In this document: piece after piece, positions 1 to 8,728 of the stretch | Layout: the number at the start of each line of letters is the position of its first letter | Numbering within the stretch: position 1 is the first letter of the stretch | Origin: CAYPEL01 sp036479985 | GTDB taxonomy: Bacteria; Pseudomonadota; Gammaproteobacteria; DSM-19610 | Direction of reading: 5' to 3' | Assembly (NCBI GenBank): GCA_965224815.1 | Contig: CBDDAF010000003.1 | Span: 1,674,001-1,738,000 of the forward strand | Length of the DNA stretch: 64,000 nt | Program-made: the position numbers and the translations under genes | The notes under the pieces: model-generated | Told to the model about the DNA's origin: nothing | Database searches by the model: none | The model's input: the letters and a program-made list of their open reading frames with translations, nothing else

Positions 1-378
1 GAAGCCGCAAAAGAAAGGATGGGCATCCTTTGATATCGTGGCATGCAATAAAATGTATCACAACGTAAGCGTCTAGCGAATTACATCTACCCCGCTTTTG
101 CCGCAGCTGTCATGATGACCCCATCAACCATCGACGTACCGAGGGTCCATCATGGATTCTAGCTTACCCTGGGCCTATCTGAATCACCCGTTTAAGAAAG
201 TTCCGGTTACCCGATCCCAGCAAGTTCTGTAAGCCTTGCTGCCGCGAAATTAAAAATTGAAGACCTAAAATTCCTGTAGTTTCCCGGACGCTTACGATAA
301 TAATTCATCGATGTCGTTCCAGACTTGTGCGCCTCAATAATCAGAAAATTTCGAAAACGCACACTTATTATCCTGTTA
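1..378. other. Left-edge stretch without a supported gene
   Basis: No credible coding region, RNA or clear repeat was recognised here. A short open frame on the plus strand runs in from the left edge and stops near position 76, but it matches nothing I know. The rest is the region downstream of the sulfotransferase gene on the minus strand. Confidence 0.5.
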
Positions 379-1272
379 TTACTTTCGATACCAATCGCTC
401 AAATCTATATTTACAAGATTCTCCAATGCATTTATTTCCTTATTTGCACTGTCCCAAAATTCAGTAGGTACCGTATCACACCAGTTATTGCTCTTTGATT
501 TGATCTTTGCTTGATTGATACGGTCCAGCATCAGCGCAATTTTTAGCTTAATCTTTTTAGACGGTATCATCCTTCCCAACACCCGCTTAAGCTCTGACTT
601 CCCGTAAAGTAGATCTCGTAGAAAAAGAAACCTCGGTGCACTAGCGGGATTACTACGCTTAGTTGCGAACTGCTCCTTATCGAGTACATCGACACCGATG
701 AACCGACAAACACTAGCATAGACACCATAGCCTTTATCATTCAAAAACAGATCGTCAAATTTGATGAACAAAAATTCTGAATCAGGAAATGAGTTAATAA
801 AACGAAGTACCTGGCCGCTATAACAGCCTCTGGAGAAATAGCTATGATGAATCCTCGAGAAGAATGCATCAGGACTGTTTAGCCTATTCTGCTCAGCACG
901 CAATGCCTCGGGAAACGATTGATCTTCATAGCCCCTTCGCTGTGACATCTGGTAGTGCGAGTAGGCTCTTTCCATAATATTCCTGAATATAAAAACAAAC
1001 CTGGGATGGCTCACAGTTTTACGCATACGCTCAACCACCTCTGGGAAATACATATATTCTGGATCCACTTCGCCGAATACAGAATTCTCGCCTGCCTCTT
1101 CAAACCAGTCCAGATACCACTCGACACCTTGATTATACTTGTCTTCATCACGAAAATAATGGGTCTCCTTAATCGTAGGCAAACAAACAGACGGATGCAT
1201 AGCCAACCAATCATGCAATGTCGTAGTCCCGGCCTTCTGTGCTCCAATAACAAAAAAATCAGGCATTCTCAT
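379..1272 (-). CDS. Sulfotransferase family protein (PAPS-dependent)
   Basis: A 297-residue protein that probably transfers sulfate from PAPS to an acceptor hydroxyl, here likely a sugar of a surface glycan. The N-terminal 5'-phosphosulfate-binding loop GAQKAGTTTL (residues 10-19, with K13) is clear. The 3'-phosphate-binding region follows around residues 91-106, with R97 and S105 placed as in the family. It lacks an evident signal peptide or membrane anchor, so it should act in the cytoplasm. It is the last gene of a minus-strand block of flippase, rhamnose and PAPS-synthetase genes, so a polysaccharide or lipid-linked oligosaccharide is the most plausible substrate. The acceptor cannot be read from sequence; a small molecule or lipid head group is also possible. 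Confidence 0.85.
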   Translation of the reverse strand: MRMPDFFVIGAQKAGTTTLHDWLAMHPSVCLPTIKETHYFRDEDKYNQGVEWYLDWFEEAGENSVFGEVDPEYMYFPEVVERMRKTVSHPRFVFIFRNIMERAYSHYQMSQRRGYEDQSFPEALRAEQNRLNSPDAFFSRIHHSYFSRGCYSGQVLRFINSFPDSEFLFIKFDDLFLNDKGYGVYASVCRFIGVDVLDKEQFATKRSNPASAPRFLFLRDLLYGKSELKRVLGRMIPSKKIKLKIALMLDRINQAKIKSKSNNWCDTVPTEFWDSANKEINALENLVNIDLSDWYRK

Positions 1273-1316
1273 AATTCATTTCCTAACCTTATGGCGATAC
1301 ATACATTCAAAAATAC

Positions 1317-1937
1317 CTACTCCACTTCAATACACCGTTCGTCCTTTCGCCAGCTGATCACTTTCGCTGGCACGCCCCCAACTATCGCATACGGAGGAAC
1401 ATCTTTATTGACCACAGCACCTGCCGCAATAACAGCCCCCTTCCCAATCGTAACCCCCTTCAGAATCGTAGCGCCGTGACCTATCCACACGTCATCTTTT
1501 ATATACACGGGTGCTGTTGTTATTCCTTGGTCGCGCATTGGCATTGTTAGCTTCCTGAATTCATGGTCAGTATCCCTGATAGTTACAGCTGGGGCGATCA
1601 TTACATTATCTCCGATCTCTATATGGTCATTAACTCCAAAAACACCAAACTCACCACAAAAGGTGCGTTTACCAAATTCAATGACTCCTGACCCTTGAAC
1701 AACAACATTGCTCCCAATATTGTTTTTACCTAGAAACTTTATTGTTAACTTATTATTTCCAATAGGAAATTGCTTTACCTTAAAACCATCCCCGATAACA
1801 ACTTTCCCCTTCGAATCTATAAATAAACTATACTTCAACAAAATAAGAGTAGATTTCACTCTGGCATACATTCTCTGAAACTTGCAGAAAATCTTAACCA
1901 ACAAAGAAATTTTACGTCTCGCCTGCATTTTATGCAT
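1317..1937 (-). CDS. Hexapeptide-repeat O-acetyltransferase
   Basis: A 206-residue left-handed beta-helix acyltransferase, expected to use acetyl-CoA to O-acetylate a sugar or glycan intermediate. From about residue 85 the chain shows the [LIV]-G-x(4) hexapeptide periodicity, ending with the typical GGVPAKVI tail near residue 192. The DTDHEF segment probably carries the catalytic His of the maltose/galactoside acetyltransferase class. Its start codon directly abuts the stop codon of the flippase gene upstream, so the two are translationally coupled. A second ATG three codons in is an equally possible start. The substrate is inferred only from the surrounding polysaccharide genes. Confidence 0.85.
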   Translation of the reverse strand: MHKMQARRKISLLVKIFCKFQRMYARVKSTLILLKYSLFIDSKGKVVIGDGFKVKQFPIGNNKLTIKFLGKNNIGSNVVVQGSGVIEFGKRTFCGEFGVFGVNDHIEIGDNVMIAPAVTIRDTDHEFRKLTMPMRDQGITTAPVYIKDDVWIGHGATILKGVTIGKGAVIAAGAVVNKDVPPYAIVGGVPAKVISWRKDERCIEVE

Positions 1938-3245
1938 TTACCAAAATACTCTTACTTTTAAGTACTTCCACGCAAAATACACACCAAGCAGGCCAGCTGC
2001 TGAAACGCTCACTGCACTTGAAACTGCTGCACCTAATACACCAAACTTATAAATTAAAGTAAAATTCATAAACAATGAAACACATACTACTATCATAAAC
2101 AGCATCCGAAGCTGCTTCTCACATCCAGCCATAGAGAGAAGCTGCCCTACTGAACCAGTTGCAACATTTAGAAACTGTCCGATCGCAAGAATCATTAGCA
2201 CAACAGCACCCTGCTTGAACTCTTCACCGAATATCGATAAAACCCACTCAGGGAACAGCAAAAAAAGCAGTAATACTGGGGTGGCGAGCACAACCATAAT
2301 CTTCGCTGAATTTCGCGCCACAACACCCAACGCCTGCATATCGCCCTGTTGATAGAGGGTCGCGAATTGGGGCGCTGCAATGCTATTCACCGCCACCAGC
2401 ACAAAACTGGTTAACATAGCGGTTCGGTTGGCTGCGCTGTAGATACCTAAATTTTCGCTACTTTCCCATACTCCCAGAAACAACATGGGCGACCAGGTGA
2501 TGACCATGTTCATCAATACCACGCCAAACAGTGGCATACTGCTCGCCATCAGTTCTTTGCTGTCAAACTCTGCGGGATAGGTGTTGAATGAACTTGTCAC
2601 CCTTTGCCACAACCATCGCCCAATCGTTAAGGTCACAACAATCGCCAACAGATACCCCCATACTGCGGCATCAATTCCATAAGCTGGTACGAACAGTAAT
2701 GCGATTAGACATGTCAGCAATGGGACAACGATGCTCTGAACCGAGACCGATGCGGCGATCTTCTTCAGTCCTTGCAGTGCATATGCATGAAGGGTGAGCA
2801 AGGCCAGCGGGACTACGGCCAACGCCATTACTGCGAGTGGTTGTTCGAGGGCGGGTTTATTGAATAAGCGTTGACTCATCAGAGGAGCAAATAGAAAAAG
2901 TAGCGTGGAAAGCAATATTGCTGCAGTCAATGAATAGCGCATGGCTTTTTGATAGACACCCAATACCTTACCTGGCCGCCCAGCAGAGACATTAGCCGCA
3001 ATAAAGCGAACCAGGGCGTTTTCCATCCCTACCCTGCCAATTGTGGCGATAATTAGAACAATGGTAAAGGCAAGAAAATAGATGCCCGACCCCTCAGCTC
3101 CAAGCAGACGTGCCAATACCACATTCAAGCAAAATGCAAGGCCTGCAGCCAGCACCTTGAGCGCAAAGGCAACTGAAGCCCCCCGCAGCAGCTCCTGCAT
3201 GTGGCCATCAAAACGAGCCAAAATTTTATTTATTAAGCTATTCAA
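1938..3245 (-). CDS. Wzx/MATE-type polysaccharide flippase
   Basis: A 435-residue integral membrane protein with about a dozen hydrophobic segments along its length, of the polysaccharide biosynthesis (RfbX/Wzx-like) exporter family. Such proteins flip undecaprenyl-diphosphate-linked repeat units from the cytoplasmic to the periplasmic face of the inner membrane. The N-terminal part contains the family-typical segment with LLGAEGSGIYFLA near residue 48. It sits five bases from rfbB and abuts the acetyltransferase gene, consistent with one transcript. A second, longer flippase occurs at 37384-38889, so the organism probably exports two distinct glycans from this region. Confidence 0.85.
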   Translation of the reverse strand: MNSLINKILARFDGHMQELLRGASVAFALKVLAAGLAFCLNVVLARLLGAEGSGIYFLAFTIVLIIATIGRVGMENALVRFIAANVSAGRPGKVLGVYQKAMRYSLTAAILLSTLLFLFAPLMSQRLFNKPALEQPLAVMALAVVPLALLTLHAYALQGLKKIAASVSVQSIVVPLLTCLIALLFVPAYGIDAAVWGYLLAIVVTLTIGRWLWQRVTSSFNTYPAEFDSKELMASSMPLFGVVLMNMVITWSPMLFLGVWESSENLGIYSAANRTAMLTSFVLVAVNSIAAPQFATLYQQGDMQALGVVARNSAKIMVVLATPVLLLFLLFPEWVLSIFGEEFKQGAVVLMILAIGQFLNVATGSVGQLLSMAGCEKQLRMLFMIVVCVSLFMNFTLIYKFGVLGAAVSSAVSVSAAGLLGVYFAWKYLKVRVFW

Positions 3246-3250
3246 GCTGG

Positions 3251-4300
3251 CTATTTCGTGTAGTTCTTATCCAACCACTCTTTGTAACTACCATCCATTA
3301 CACTGCTCCACCATTTCTCATTACCCAAGTACCAATCGATAGTCTGGCTTATCCCGGTTTCAAAGGTATATTTTGGTAGCCAACTTAGTCCATCTGTCAG
3401 CTTATTCGCCTCTATTGCATAACGCCGATCATGACCAGGCCTGTCTTTGACAAAAGATATAAGCTTATTTTTTTGTATGGCGCCTGGCCGCAATTCGTCT
3501 AATCTTTTACAGATCAGTTTTACGATATCGATATTAGCCCATTCATTACAACCGCCGATGTTATAGGTTTCACCCAATTGCCCTTTCAGCAAAACAGCAT
3601 CTATACCCCGGCAATGATCTTCCACATGTAGCCAGTCACGAATATTCATTCCGTCGCCATATACTGGCAACGGTTTATCTTCCAATGCATTGAGGATAAC
3701 CAACGGGATGAGCTTTTCCGGAAACTGGTACGGCCCGTAGTTATTCGAGCAATTGGTAGTTAATACTGGCAAATCATAGGTGTGATGATAGGCTCGCACG
3801 AGATGGTCGGATGAAGCCTTCGATGCCGAGTAAGGACTATTGGGTGCATAAGGCGTTTGTTCGGTAAAGGGTGGATCGTTCGGACCGAGAGAGCCGTATA
3901 CCTCGTCCGTGGAAACGTGCAAGAAACGGCAAGTACCACTGTTGTTTACCCAGGCACTCTTTGCCGCTTCAAGCAGAGTAAAGGTGCCGAATACATTGGT
4001 TTTGATAAAGGCTTCGGGGCCAAGTATCGATCGATCTACGTGGGATTCGGCAGCAAAATTAACAACAGTATCAACTTGTTCTTCAGCAAAAAGTTTGCCA
4101 ACCTGCTCCGCATCGCAAATATCACCGTGCACAAAATGATAGTTAGCCGAGTCGGCAATACCGTTCAAGTTTTCTAGATTACCTGCATAAGTTAGCGCAT
4201 CGAAGTTGATTAGCCGGTCTTCCGGGTGAGTTTCAATCCAATAATGGATGAAGTTGGAACCGATAAAACCGGCGCCACCAGTGACGAGTATTCTTTTCAT
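3251..4300 (-). CDS. rfbB: dTDP-glucose 4,6-dehydratase
   Basis: A 349-residue short-chain dehydrogenase/reductase converting dTDP-glucose to dTDP-4-keto-6-deoxyglucose, the second step of dTDP-L-rhamnose synthesis. It has the NAD-binding GGAGFIG motif (8-14), the TDE catalytic motif (131-133) and the YSASK catalytic Tyr-Lys pair (Y157, K161). The length is normal for RfbB. It belongs to an rfbB-rfbD-rfbC-rfbA run on the minus strand. A second copy at 19406-20448 is frameshifted, so this is probably the working enzyme. Confidence 0.96.
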   Translation of the reverse strand: MKRILVTGGAGFIGSNFIHYWIETHPEDRLINFDALTYAGNLENLNGIADSANYHFVHGDICDAEQVGKLFAEEQVDTVVNFAAESHVDRSILGPEAFIKTNVFGTFTLLEAAKSAWVNNSGTCRFLHVSTDEVYGSLGPNDPPFTEQTPYAPNSPYSASKASSDHLVRAYHHTYDLPVLTTNCSNNYGPYQFPEKLIPLVILNALEDKPLPVYGDGMNIRDWLHVEDHCRGIDAVLLKGQLGETYNIGGCNEWANIDIVKLICKRLDELRPGAIQKNKLISFVKDRPGHDRRYAIEANKLTDGLSWLPKYTFETGISQTIDWYLGNEKWWSSVMDGSYKEWLDKNYTK

Positions 4301-4315
4301 TTTGAGCTGCCTTTA

Positions 4316-4340
4316 CGCGGCCAGAGGGGCCGCTCCTACC
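4316..4340 (-). repeat. Solitary half REP element
   Basis: On the minus strand this reads GTAGGAGCGGCC followed by a short hairpin and GCCGCG, matching one arm of the paired REP-like repeats found between 13 and 24.5 kb. It lies in the 44-base gap between rfbD and rfbB and has no opposite partner. Confidence 0.6.
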
Positions 4341-4344
4341 GTTG

Positions 4345-5202
4345 TTACATTTGTTTCAGCATTGAGGTGAGGCTTTGCCGCCAGTGCGGGATATTATAAT
4401 CCAGAACGCTGCGGATTTTCCCTTTGTTCATTACTGAGTATGCAGGCCGTTTTGCGGGTAGAGGATATTCCTCTGTGGGGATAGGCGTTACTTGCTCCAC
4501 CTTAACTGGCATACCCAGTTGTTTTGCCTGAAAAACAATTTCCTGTGCAAAGTCGAACCAGGAGGCAACGCCTTCATTGGAAAAGTTGTATGTGCCCGTT
4601 ACATCTGCTTTTATCAGCGACCACATAGCCCTGAATATGTCCGCCGTCCATGAGGGTGTTCCAATCTGGTCATCGACCACACACAACTCATCCCGTTCAG
4701 CGGCTACCCTGAGTATGGTTTTCACAAAATTATGGCCGTGAACCCCGTAGACCCATGCCGTTCTTACAATCAGGGCATTTGGCAACACATCTTGCACTTC
4801 CTTTTCACCTTCCCATTTTGAATGGCCATATACACCCAGCGGGTTTGCGGCATCTTCTTCTTTATAGGGATGGGACTGGTCACCGTCGAAGATAAAATCT
4901 GTGGAAACATGTAACAAGCGGCCGCCTGAACTCTGTACACCTTCAGCTACTGCCCTGGCGCTATCACGGTTTACCAGAAATGCCTGTTCCCGGTCTTCTT
5001 CGGCTTTATCTACCTGCGTATAGGCAGCACAGTTGATTACCCAGTCTGCACGGTGGTTGGCGATGCCTTCTGCGACCTGTTCGGGATTGGAGAAGTCCAG
5101 CTCCTCTCGGCCGATGGCAACCACGGTTTCGCCCTCAGCCTGGAGAGCCAATACAGTTTCCCTACCCAATTGACCTTTTGCGCCGGTAACAAGAATTTTC
5201 AT
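4345..5202 (-). CDS. rfbD: dTDP-4-dehydrorhamnose reductase
   Basis: A 285-residue SDR-fold enzyme that reduces dTDP-4-keto-L-rhamnose to dTDP-L-rhamnose, the last step of the pathway. The N-terminal GAKGQLG motif (7-13) binds NAD(P)H, and the YGHSK motif gives catalytic Y125 and K129. Length and order of motifs are typical of RmlD. Its start overlaps the end of rfbC by four bases, showing tight coupling. Confidence 0.95.
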   Translation of the reverse strand: MKILVTGAKGQLGRETVLALQAEGETVVAIGREELDFSNPEQVAEGIANHRADWVINCAAYTQVDKAEEDREQAFLVNRDSARAVAEGVQSSGGRLLHVSTDFIFDGDQSHPYKEEDAANPLGVYGHSKWEGEKEVQDVLPNALIVRTAWVYGVHGHNFVKTILRVAAERDELCVVDDQIGTPSWTADIFRAMWSLIKADVTGTYNFSNEGVASWFDFAQEIVFQAKQLGMPVKVEQVTPIPTEEYPLPAKRPAYSVMNKGKIRSVLDYNIPHWRQSLTSMLKQM

Positions 5203-5759
5203 GCATCGCCCTTATAAGCGGGTAGGTGATCGGTCATATCCTTCAGCATTTTGTTATTTTTATCCTTTTCTGAGATTTTAAAGTCACTGCCCGGCCACTC
5301 GATATTTATATCAGGATCATTCCAAAGAATGCCATGCTCGTTTTGGGGTGCATAGAAATCTGTGCATTTATAGAGAAAGTCCGCGCTCTCGCTTAACACA
5401 CTAAAACCATGCGCAAAACCAGGCGGGACATATAGCTGGTGCTGATTTTCGTCACTTAACTCTACACCCACCCATTGGCCAAAGGTCGGCGAACCCTTGC
5501 GAACATCGACGGCAACATCGAATACAACACCCGTCACCACACGTACCAGTTTACCTTGCGATTGCTCCAGTTGGTAATGCAGACCACGCAATACACCTTT
5601 TGCAGAACGGGAGTGGTTATCCTGTACAAAATTGACATCAAGTCCTGCCCCAGCGTATTTCTGCCGATGCCAGGTTTCCATGAAAAAACCACGGTTGTCA
5701 CCAAACACGTCTGGCTCGATCAACAATACGTCCGGTATTGCAGTCGGTATAATTTTCAT
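5199..5759 (-). CDS. rfbC: dTDP-4-dehydrorhamnose 3,5-epimerase
   Basis: A 186-residue cupin-fold enzyme that epimerises C3 and C5 of dTDP-4-keto-6-deoxyglucose. The family motifs DNHSRS and RGLHYQ are present at about 47-52 and 58-63, with H61 the expected catalytic base. The segment PPGFAHGF (around 112-119) is also family-typical. It overlaps rfbA and rfbD by four bases on each side, so the genes are translated as a coupled group. Confidence 0.95.
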   Translation of the reverse strand: MKIIPTAIPDVLLIEPDVFGDNRGFFMETWHRQKYAGAGLDVNFVQDNHSRSAKGVLRGLHYQLEQSQGKLVRVVTGVVFDVAVDVRKGSPTFGQWVGVELSDENQHQLYVPPGFAHGFSVLSESADFLYKCTDFYAPQNEHGILWNDPDINIEWPGSDFKISEKDKNNKMLKDMTDHLPAYKGDA

Positions 5760-6634
5760 AGAGGATAATCTTCTTCGAGTAATTCCAGGAGATATTGACC
5801 ATAGCCATTCTTTGCCAGTGGTTTGGCCAAGGCTTGGAGTTGTTCCTTATTGATGTAACCACAACGGTAAGCTATCTCTTCAACACAACAGACTTTTAAT
5901 CCCTGGCGTTTTTCCACTGTTTCAATAAAATTAGCCGCCTGCAACAGAGATTCATGTGTGCCGGTATCCAGCCAGGCCGTGCCTCGACCCAGTATTTCTA
6001 CATGCAGGTTGCCCTGTTTTAGATAGTGAATATTTACATCGGTAATTTCCAGTTCACCGCGCGGTGAGGGCTTGAGCTCTGCAGCAATATCTACCACCTG
6101 ATTATCATAAAAATACAGGCCTGTGACAGCGAAGTGCGAGCGTGGTTTCTCTGGCTTTTCTTCGATTGATACCGCGTGATACTGTTTATCAAACTCTACC
6201 ACACCATAGCGTTCAGGATCACTCACCCTGTAAGCAAATACGGTGGCCCCAGATTCACATTCGACTGCCCGCGCCAGATTTGTTCCCATGCCATGCCCGT
6301 AAAAAATATTATCGCCCAGGATCAGGCTGCACTTATCATTACCTATGAAATTTCGTCCAATAATAAATGCCTGCGCCAGCCCTTCCGGCTCAGGCTGTAC
6401 GGCGTACTGAAGATTAAGACCAAATTGACTACCATCGCCCAGTAGACGTTGAAAGGCAGATACATCCTCAGGCGTGGTGATAAGCAGAATATCCCGGATA
6501 CCTGCCAGCATGAGTGTGGACAGTGGATAATAGATCATCGGCTTGTCGTACACTGGCATAAGCTGCTTGCTGACAGACCGTGTGAGTGGATAAAGCCTGG
6601 TGCCGGAGCCACCGGCAAGGATGATACCTTTCAT
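5756..6634 (-). CDS. rfbA: Glucose-1-phosphate thymidylyltransferase
   Basis: A 292-residue nucleotidyltransferase that makes dTDP-glucose from dTTP and glucose-1-phosphate, the entry step to dTDP-L-rhamnose. The nucleotide-binding signature GGSGTRLYPLT (8-18) and the downstream K-P-M and metal-binding motif GDNIFYG region match RmlA. Length is normal. It is the first gene of the rfbACDB set as transcribed, 40 bases downstream of the PAPS synthetase gene. Confidence 0.96.
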   Translation of the reverse strand: MKGIILAGGSGTRLYPLTRSVSKQLMPVYDKPMIYYPLSTLMLAGIRDILLITTPEDVSAFQRLLGDGSQFGLNLQYAVQPEPEGLAQAFIIGRNFIGNDKCSLILGDNIFYGHGMGTNLARAVECESGATVFAYRVSDPERYGVVEFDKQYHAVSIEEKPEKPRSHFAVTGLYFYDNQVVDIAAELKPSPRGELEITDVNIHYLKQGNLHVEILGRGTAWLDTGTHESLLQAANFIETVEKRQGLKVCCVEEIAYRCGYINKEQLQALAKPLAKNGYGQYLLELLEEDYPL

Positions 6635-6674
6635 AGTTTTCGTTACTCGTATTTATTTAATCGCAAATGAGGCA

Positions 6675-8447
6675 TCATTTAGCAGAATTATCTGCTGTAT
6701 CGAGATACCCATCACGCAATAAATAAAGAAATATCTCCTGCGCTGCTTCCATTGGACTAAGGTCGGTTGTATCCACTCTTAATTCAGGATGTTCGGGAAT
6801 TTCGTAAGGATCACTAATTCCAGTAAATTCAGGAATCTCCCCCCTCCGCGCTTTTGCATACAAACCTTTCCGGTCACGCGCTTCACAAGTTTCCAGTGGC
6901 GTTGCCACATGTATTTCTATAAAGGTACCGTGTGGCTCGATCATTTCACGTACTGAACTTCGCATTGCAGTATAAGGAGCGATGGGCGCGCAGATGGCTA
7001 CCCCGTTGTTCTTGGTGATTTCGCTGGCCACATAACCGATTCGGCTAACATTAAGATTACGGTGTGGTTTTGAAAAGCCCAGTTCACTGGACAGTTGCAG
7101 CCGGACAATATCGCCGTCCAACAGTGTCACTGCGCGGCCACCGGCTTCGACCAGCTTGGCATAAATAATTTTGGCCAGTGTTGATTTTCCAGAGCCAGAC
7201 AGCCCGGTAAAAAACAAAGTCAGGCCTTGCTTGCTTTTAGGTGGATAGACTTTACGTAAATTGCTAACGACTTCCGGATAGCTGAACCAATCGGGGATTT
7301 CTTCTCCGTTGGCTAGGTCATTTTTAAGTTGAGCATCGGTGTATTCGATGCTGTCCAGATTTTGTTCTTCGATTGTTGAGACGGGCAGGAATTTGTCTTT
7401 TGCTGGTACGTAGTGCATGGCCTCTATTGGGAGTATTTCTATATCGATTTTATCTGCGTATTCTTTGAGTAGTTCCTGGGCAGCGTAGTCGGGATAGAAA
7501 GAATGTTTCTCTCCCTGAGGGAGAGGGGATTGGGCATGTAGTGAATTATTGAACACTGGCGGGTAGGCGTGTTTGGGGCCTATGATCTGGTGTGAGCAGC
7601 CGTAGTTTTTGCTGACAAGGGCGTGCCAGAGTGCTTCTCTGGGACCGGCCATACGCATCGCTAAGGGTAACAATGACAACATGGCAAGCTTGTGTGGAAA
7701 GTGTTGGCGGATGGCCTGGTAACAGTGAACACGAGCGTAGTACTGGAGATCACCGGGTTTAGTCATGCCGACTGTCGGGTGCAATAAAATATGACCCTGA
7801 ATATCTTTGGCAGCTTGCAAAGTTATCTCACGTTGCAGGCGGTGCATGGGTTTTGAGGTTTGAAAGGCGACAACACGGCGCCAGCCCATTTTTTTGAACA
7901 GTGCACGCATTTCTTCAGGGCTGTCCCACAGGCTTTCAAAATCAAAATGCGCCGGTTGTTCGATGCCTTCAATCGTACCGCTTATATAGACAGGATGGAC
8001 AGACTCCATTAGGTAGCGCACGCCAGGGTGGAATAATGACGTTGTGTTATAGACTTTTTCGGCTTCTACTTCTTTGTCCGGCTGCCAGATATCCTCAACG
8101 GTCAGTACGGCAGGCATAAAGCCCTCCGTATCACGCAGTGCGATCTTTTGTCCTGGCTTCAACTTGTCTGCAAATGCCTGTGGCACATCCAGGACATTGG
8201 GGATGGGCCAGATGGTTCCGTTTGCCAGCGTCATGTGCTCAATAACCGATGTGTAATCAGCCTGATTCAGGAAGCCCGTCAGGGGTGAAAATGCGCCGTT
8301 CATCAAAAGCTCAAGGTCACACAACTGGCGCTTGCTGAGCGTCAGGGAGGCGAATTGCTGAGATTCGGTTTTGAGTGATTCAGCCTGATCCGGGTCAACC
8401 AGCAGATTGACCAGTTTTCCACCGTGTGGCTTTACAAAATAATCCAT
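6675..8447 (-). CDS. Bifunctional sulfate adenylyltransferase / APS kinase (PAPS synthetase)
   Basis: A 590-residue fusion: ATP sulfurylase-like domain (about 1-390) and APS kinase domain (about 405-580). It would turn sulfate into APS and then PAPS, the donor for the sulfotransferase at 379-1272. The kinase P-loop GLSGSGKS (415-422) and DGD-IVR motif are intact. The sulfurylase active-site motif, usually QxRNPxHxxH, reads QTSKPMHRLQ (196-205): the Arg, Asn and second His are replaced, so sulfurylase activity is uncertain. The later GGPRE-like region survives as AGPRE. Residues about 295-315 form an extra segment compared with the family; its DNA contains a palindrome resembling intergenic repeats nearby. 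The gene lies upstream of rfbA in the same direction. Confidence 0.9.
   Translation of the reverse strand: MDYFVKPHGGKLVNLLVDPDQAESLKTESQQFASLTLSKRQLCDLELLMNGAFSPLTGFLNQADYTSVIEHMTLANGTIWPIPNVLDVPQAFADKLKPGQKIALRDTEGFMPAVLTVEDIWQPDKEVEAEKVYNTTSLFHPGVRYLMESVHPVYISGTIEGIEQPAHFDFESLWDSPEEMRALFKKMGWRRVVAFQTSKPMHRLQREITLQAAKDIQGHILLHPTVGMTKPGDLQYYARVHCYQAIRQHFPHKLAMLSLLPLAMRMAGPREALWHALVSKNYGCSHQIIGPKHAYPPVFNNSLHAQSPLPQGEKHSFYPDYAAQELLKEYADKIDIEILPIEAMHYVPAKDKFLPVSTIEEQNLDSIEYTDAQLKNDLANGEEIPDWFSYPEVVSNLRKVYPPKSKQGLTLFFTGLSGSGKSTLAKIIYAKLVEAGGRAVTLLDGDIVRLQLSSELGFSKPHRNLNVSRIGYVASEITKNNGVAICAPIAPYTAMRSSVREMIEPHGTFIEIHVATPLETCEARDRKGLYAKARRGEIPEFTGISDPYEIPEHPELRVDTTDLSPMEAAQEIFLYLLRDGYLDTADNSAK
7509..7525. 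repeat. Palindrome of an intergenic repeat family inside a coding sequence
   Basis: CTCTCCC-TGA-GGGAGAG, a perfect 7-bp stem, lies in frame in the PAPS synthetase gene and encodes about residues 308-313 (PLPQGE). The same type of C-rich/G-rich palindrome occurs in noncoding DNA at 10455-10475 and 10532-10552. Confidence 0.6.
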
Positions 8448-8728
8448 GGCTCTCTATTCTCCGGCTTGACTGCCCTGAAGGCTGGGTAAGTTTTATGTAT
8501 AGCCTATAAACGGCAGATCGCCGGATTTTTACAATAACAGATTGATATTTACTGAATAATGACGGTGTTTGGCAGTTTAGGTGGGATTGGGGTTCTGGTA
8601 AAGGGGAATGTAAGCCGAGAGGGAGGGTTGGTAATACTTAGACCCATCATTGTAGGGTAGACATGCATGCATAGTTGTAAGAACATTATTTCATTCTTGG
8701 ACAAGCAGTCGCATCCAGCAGATTTGCA

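Noticed and set aside
2..76. Open frame on the plus strand entering from the left edge
   Set aside because: Only 24 codons, no recognisable motif, and no way to see its beginning.
955..1479. 174-codon plus-strand open frame opposite the sulfotransferase gene
   Set aside because: It is a shadow of two well-supported minus-strand genes.
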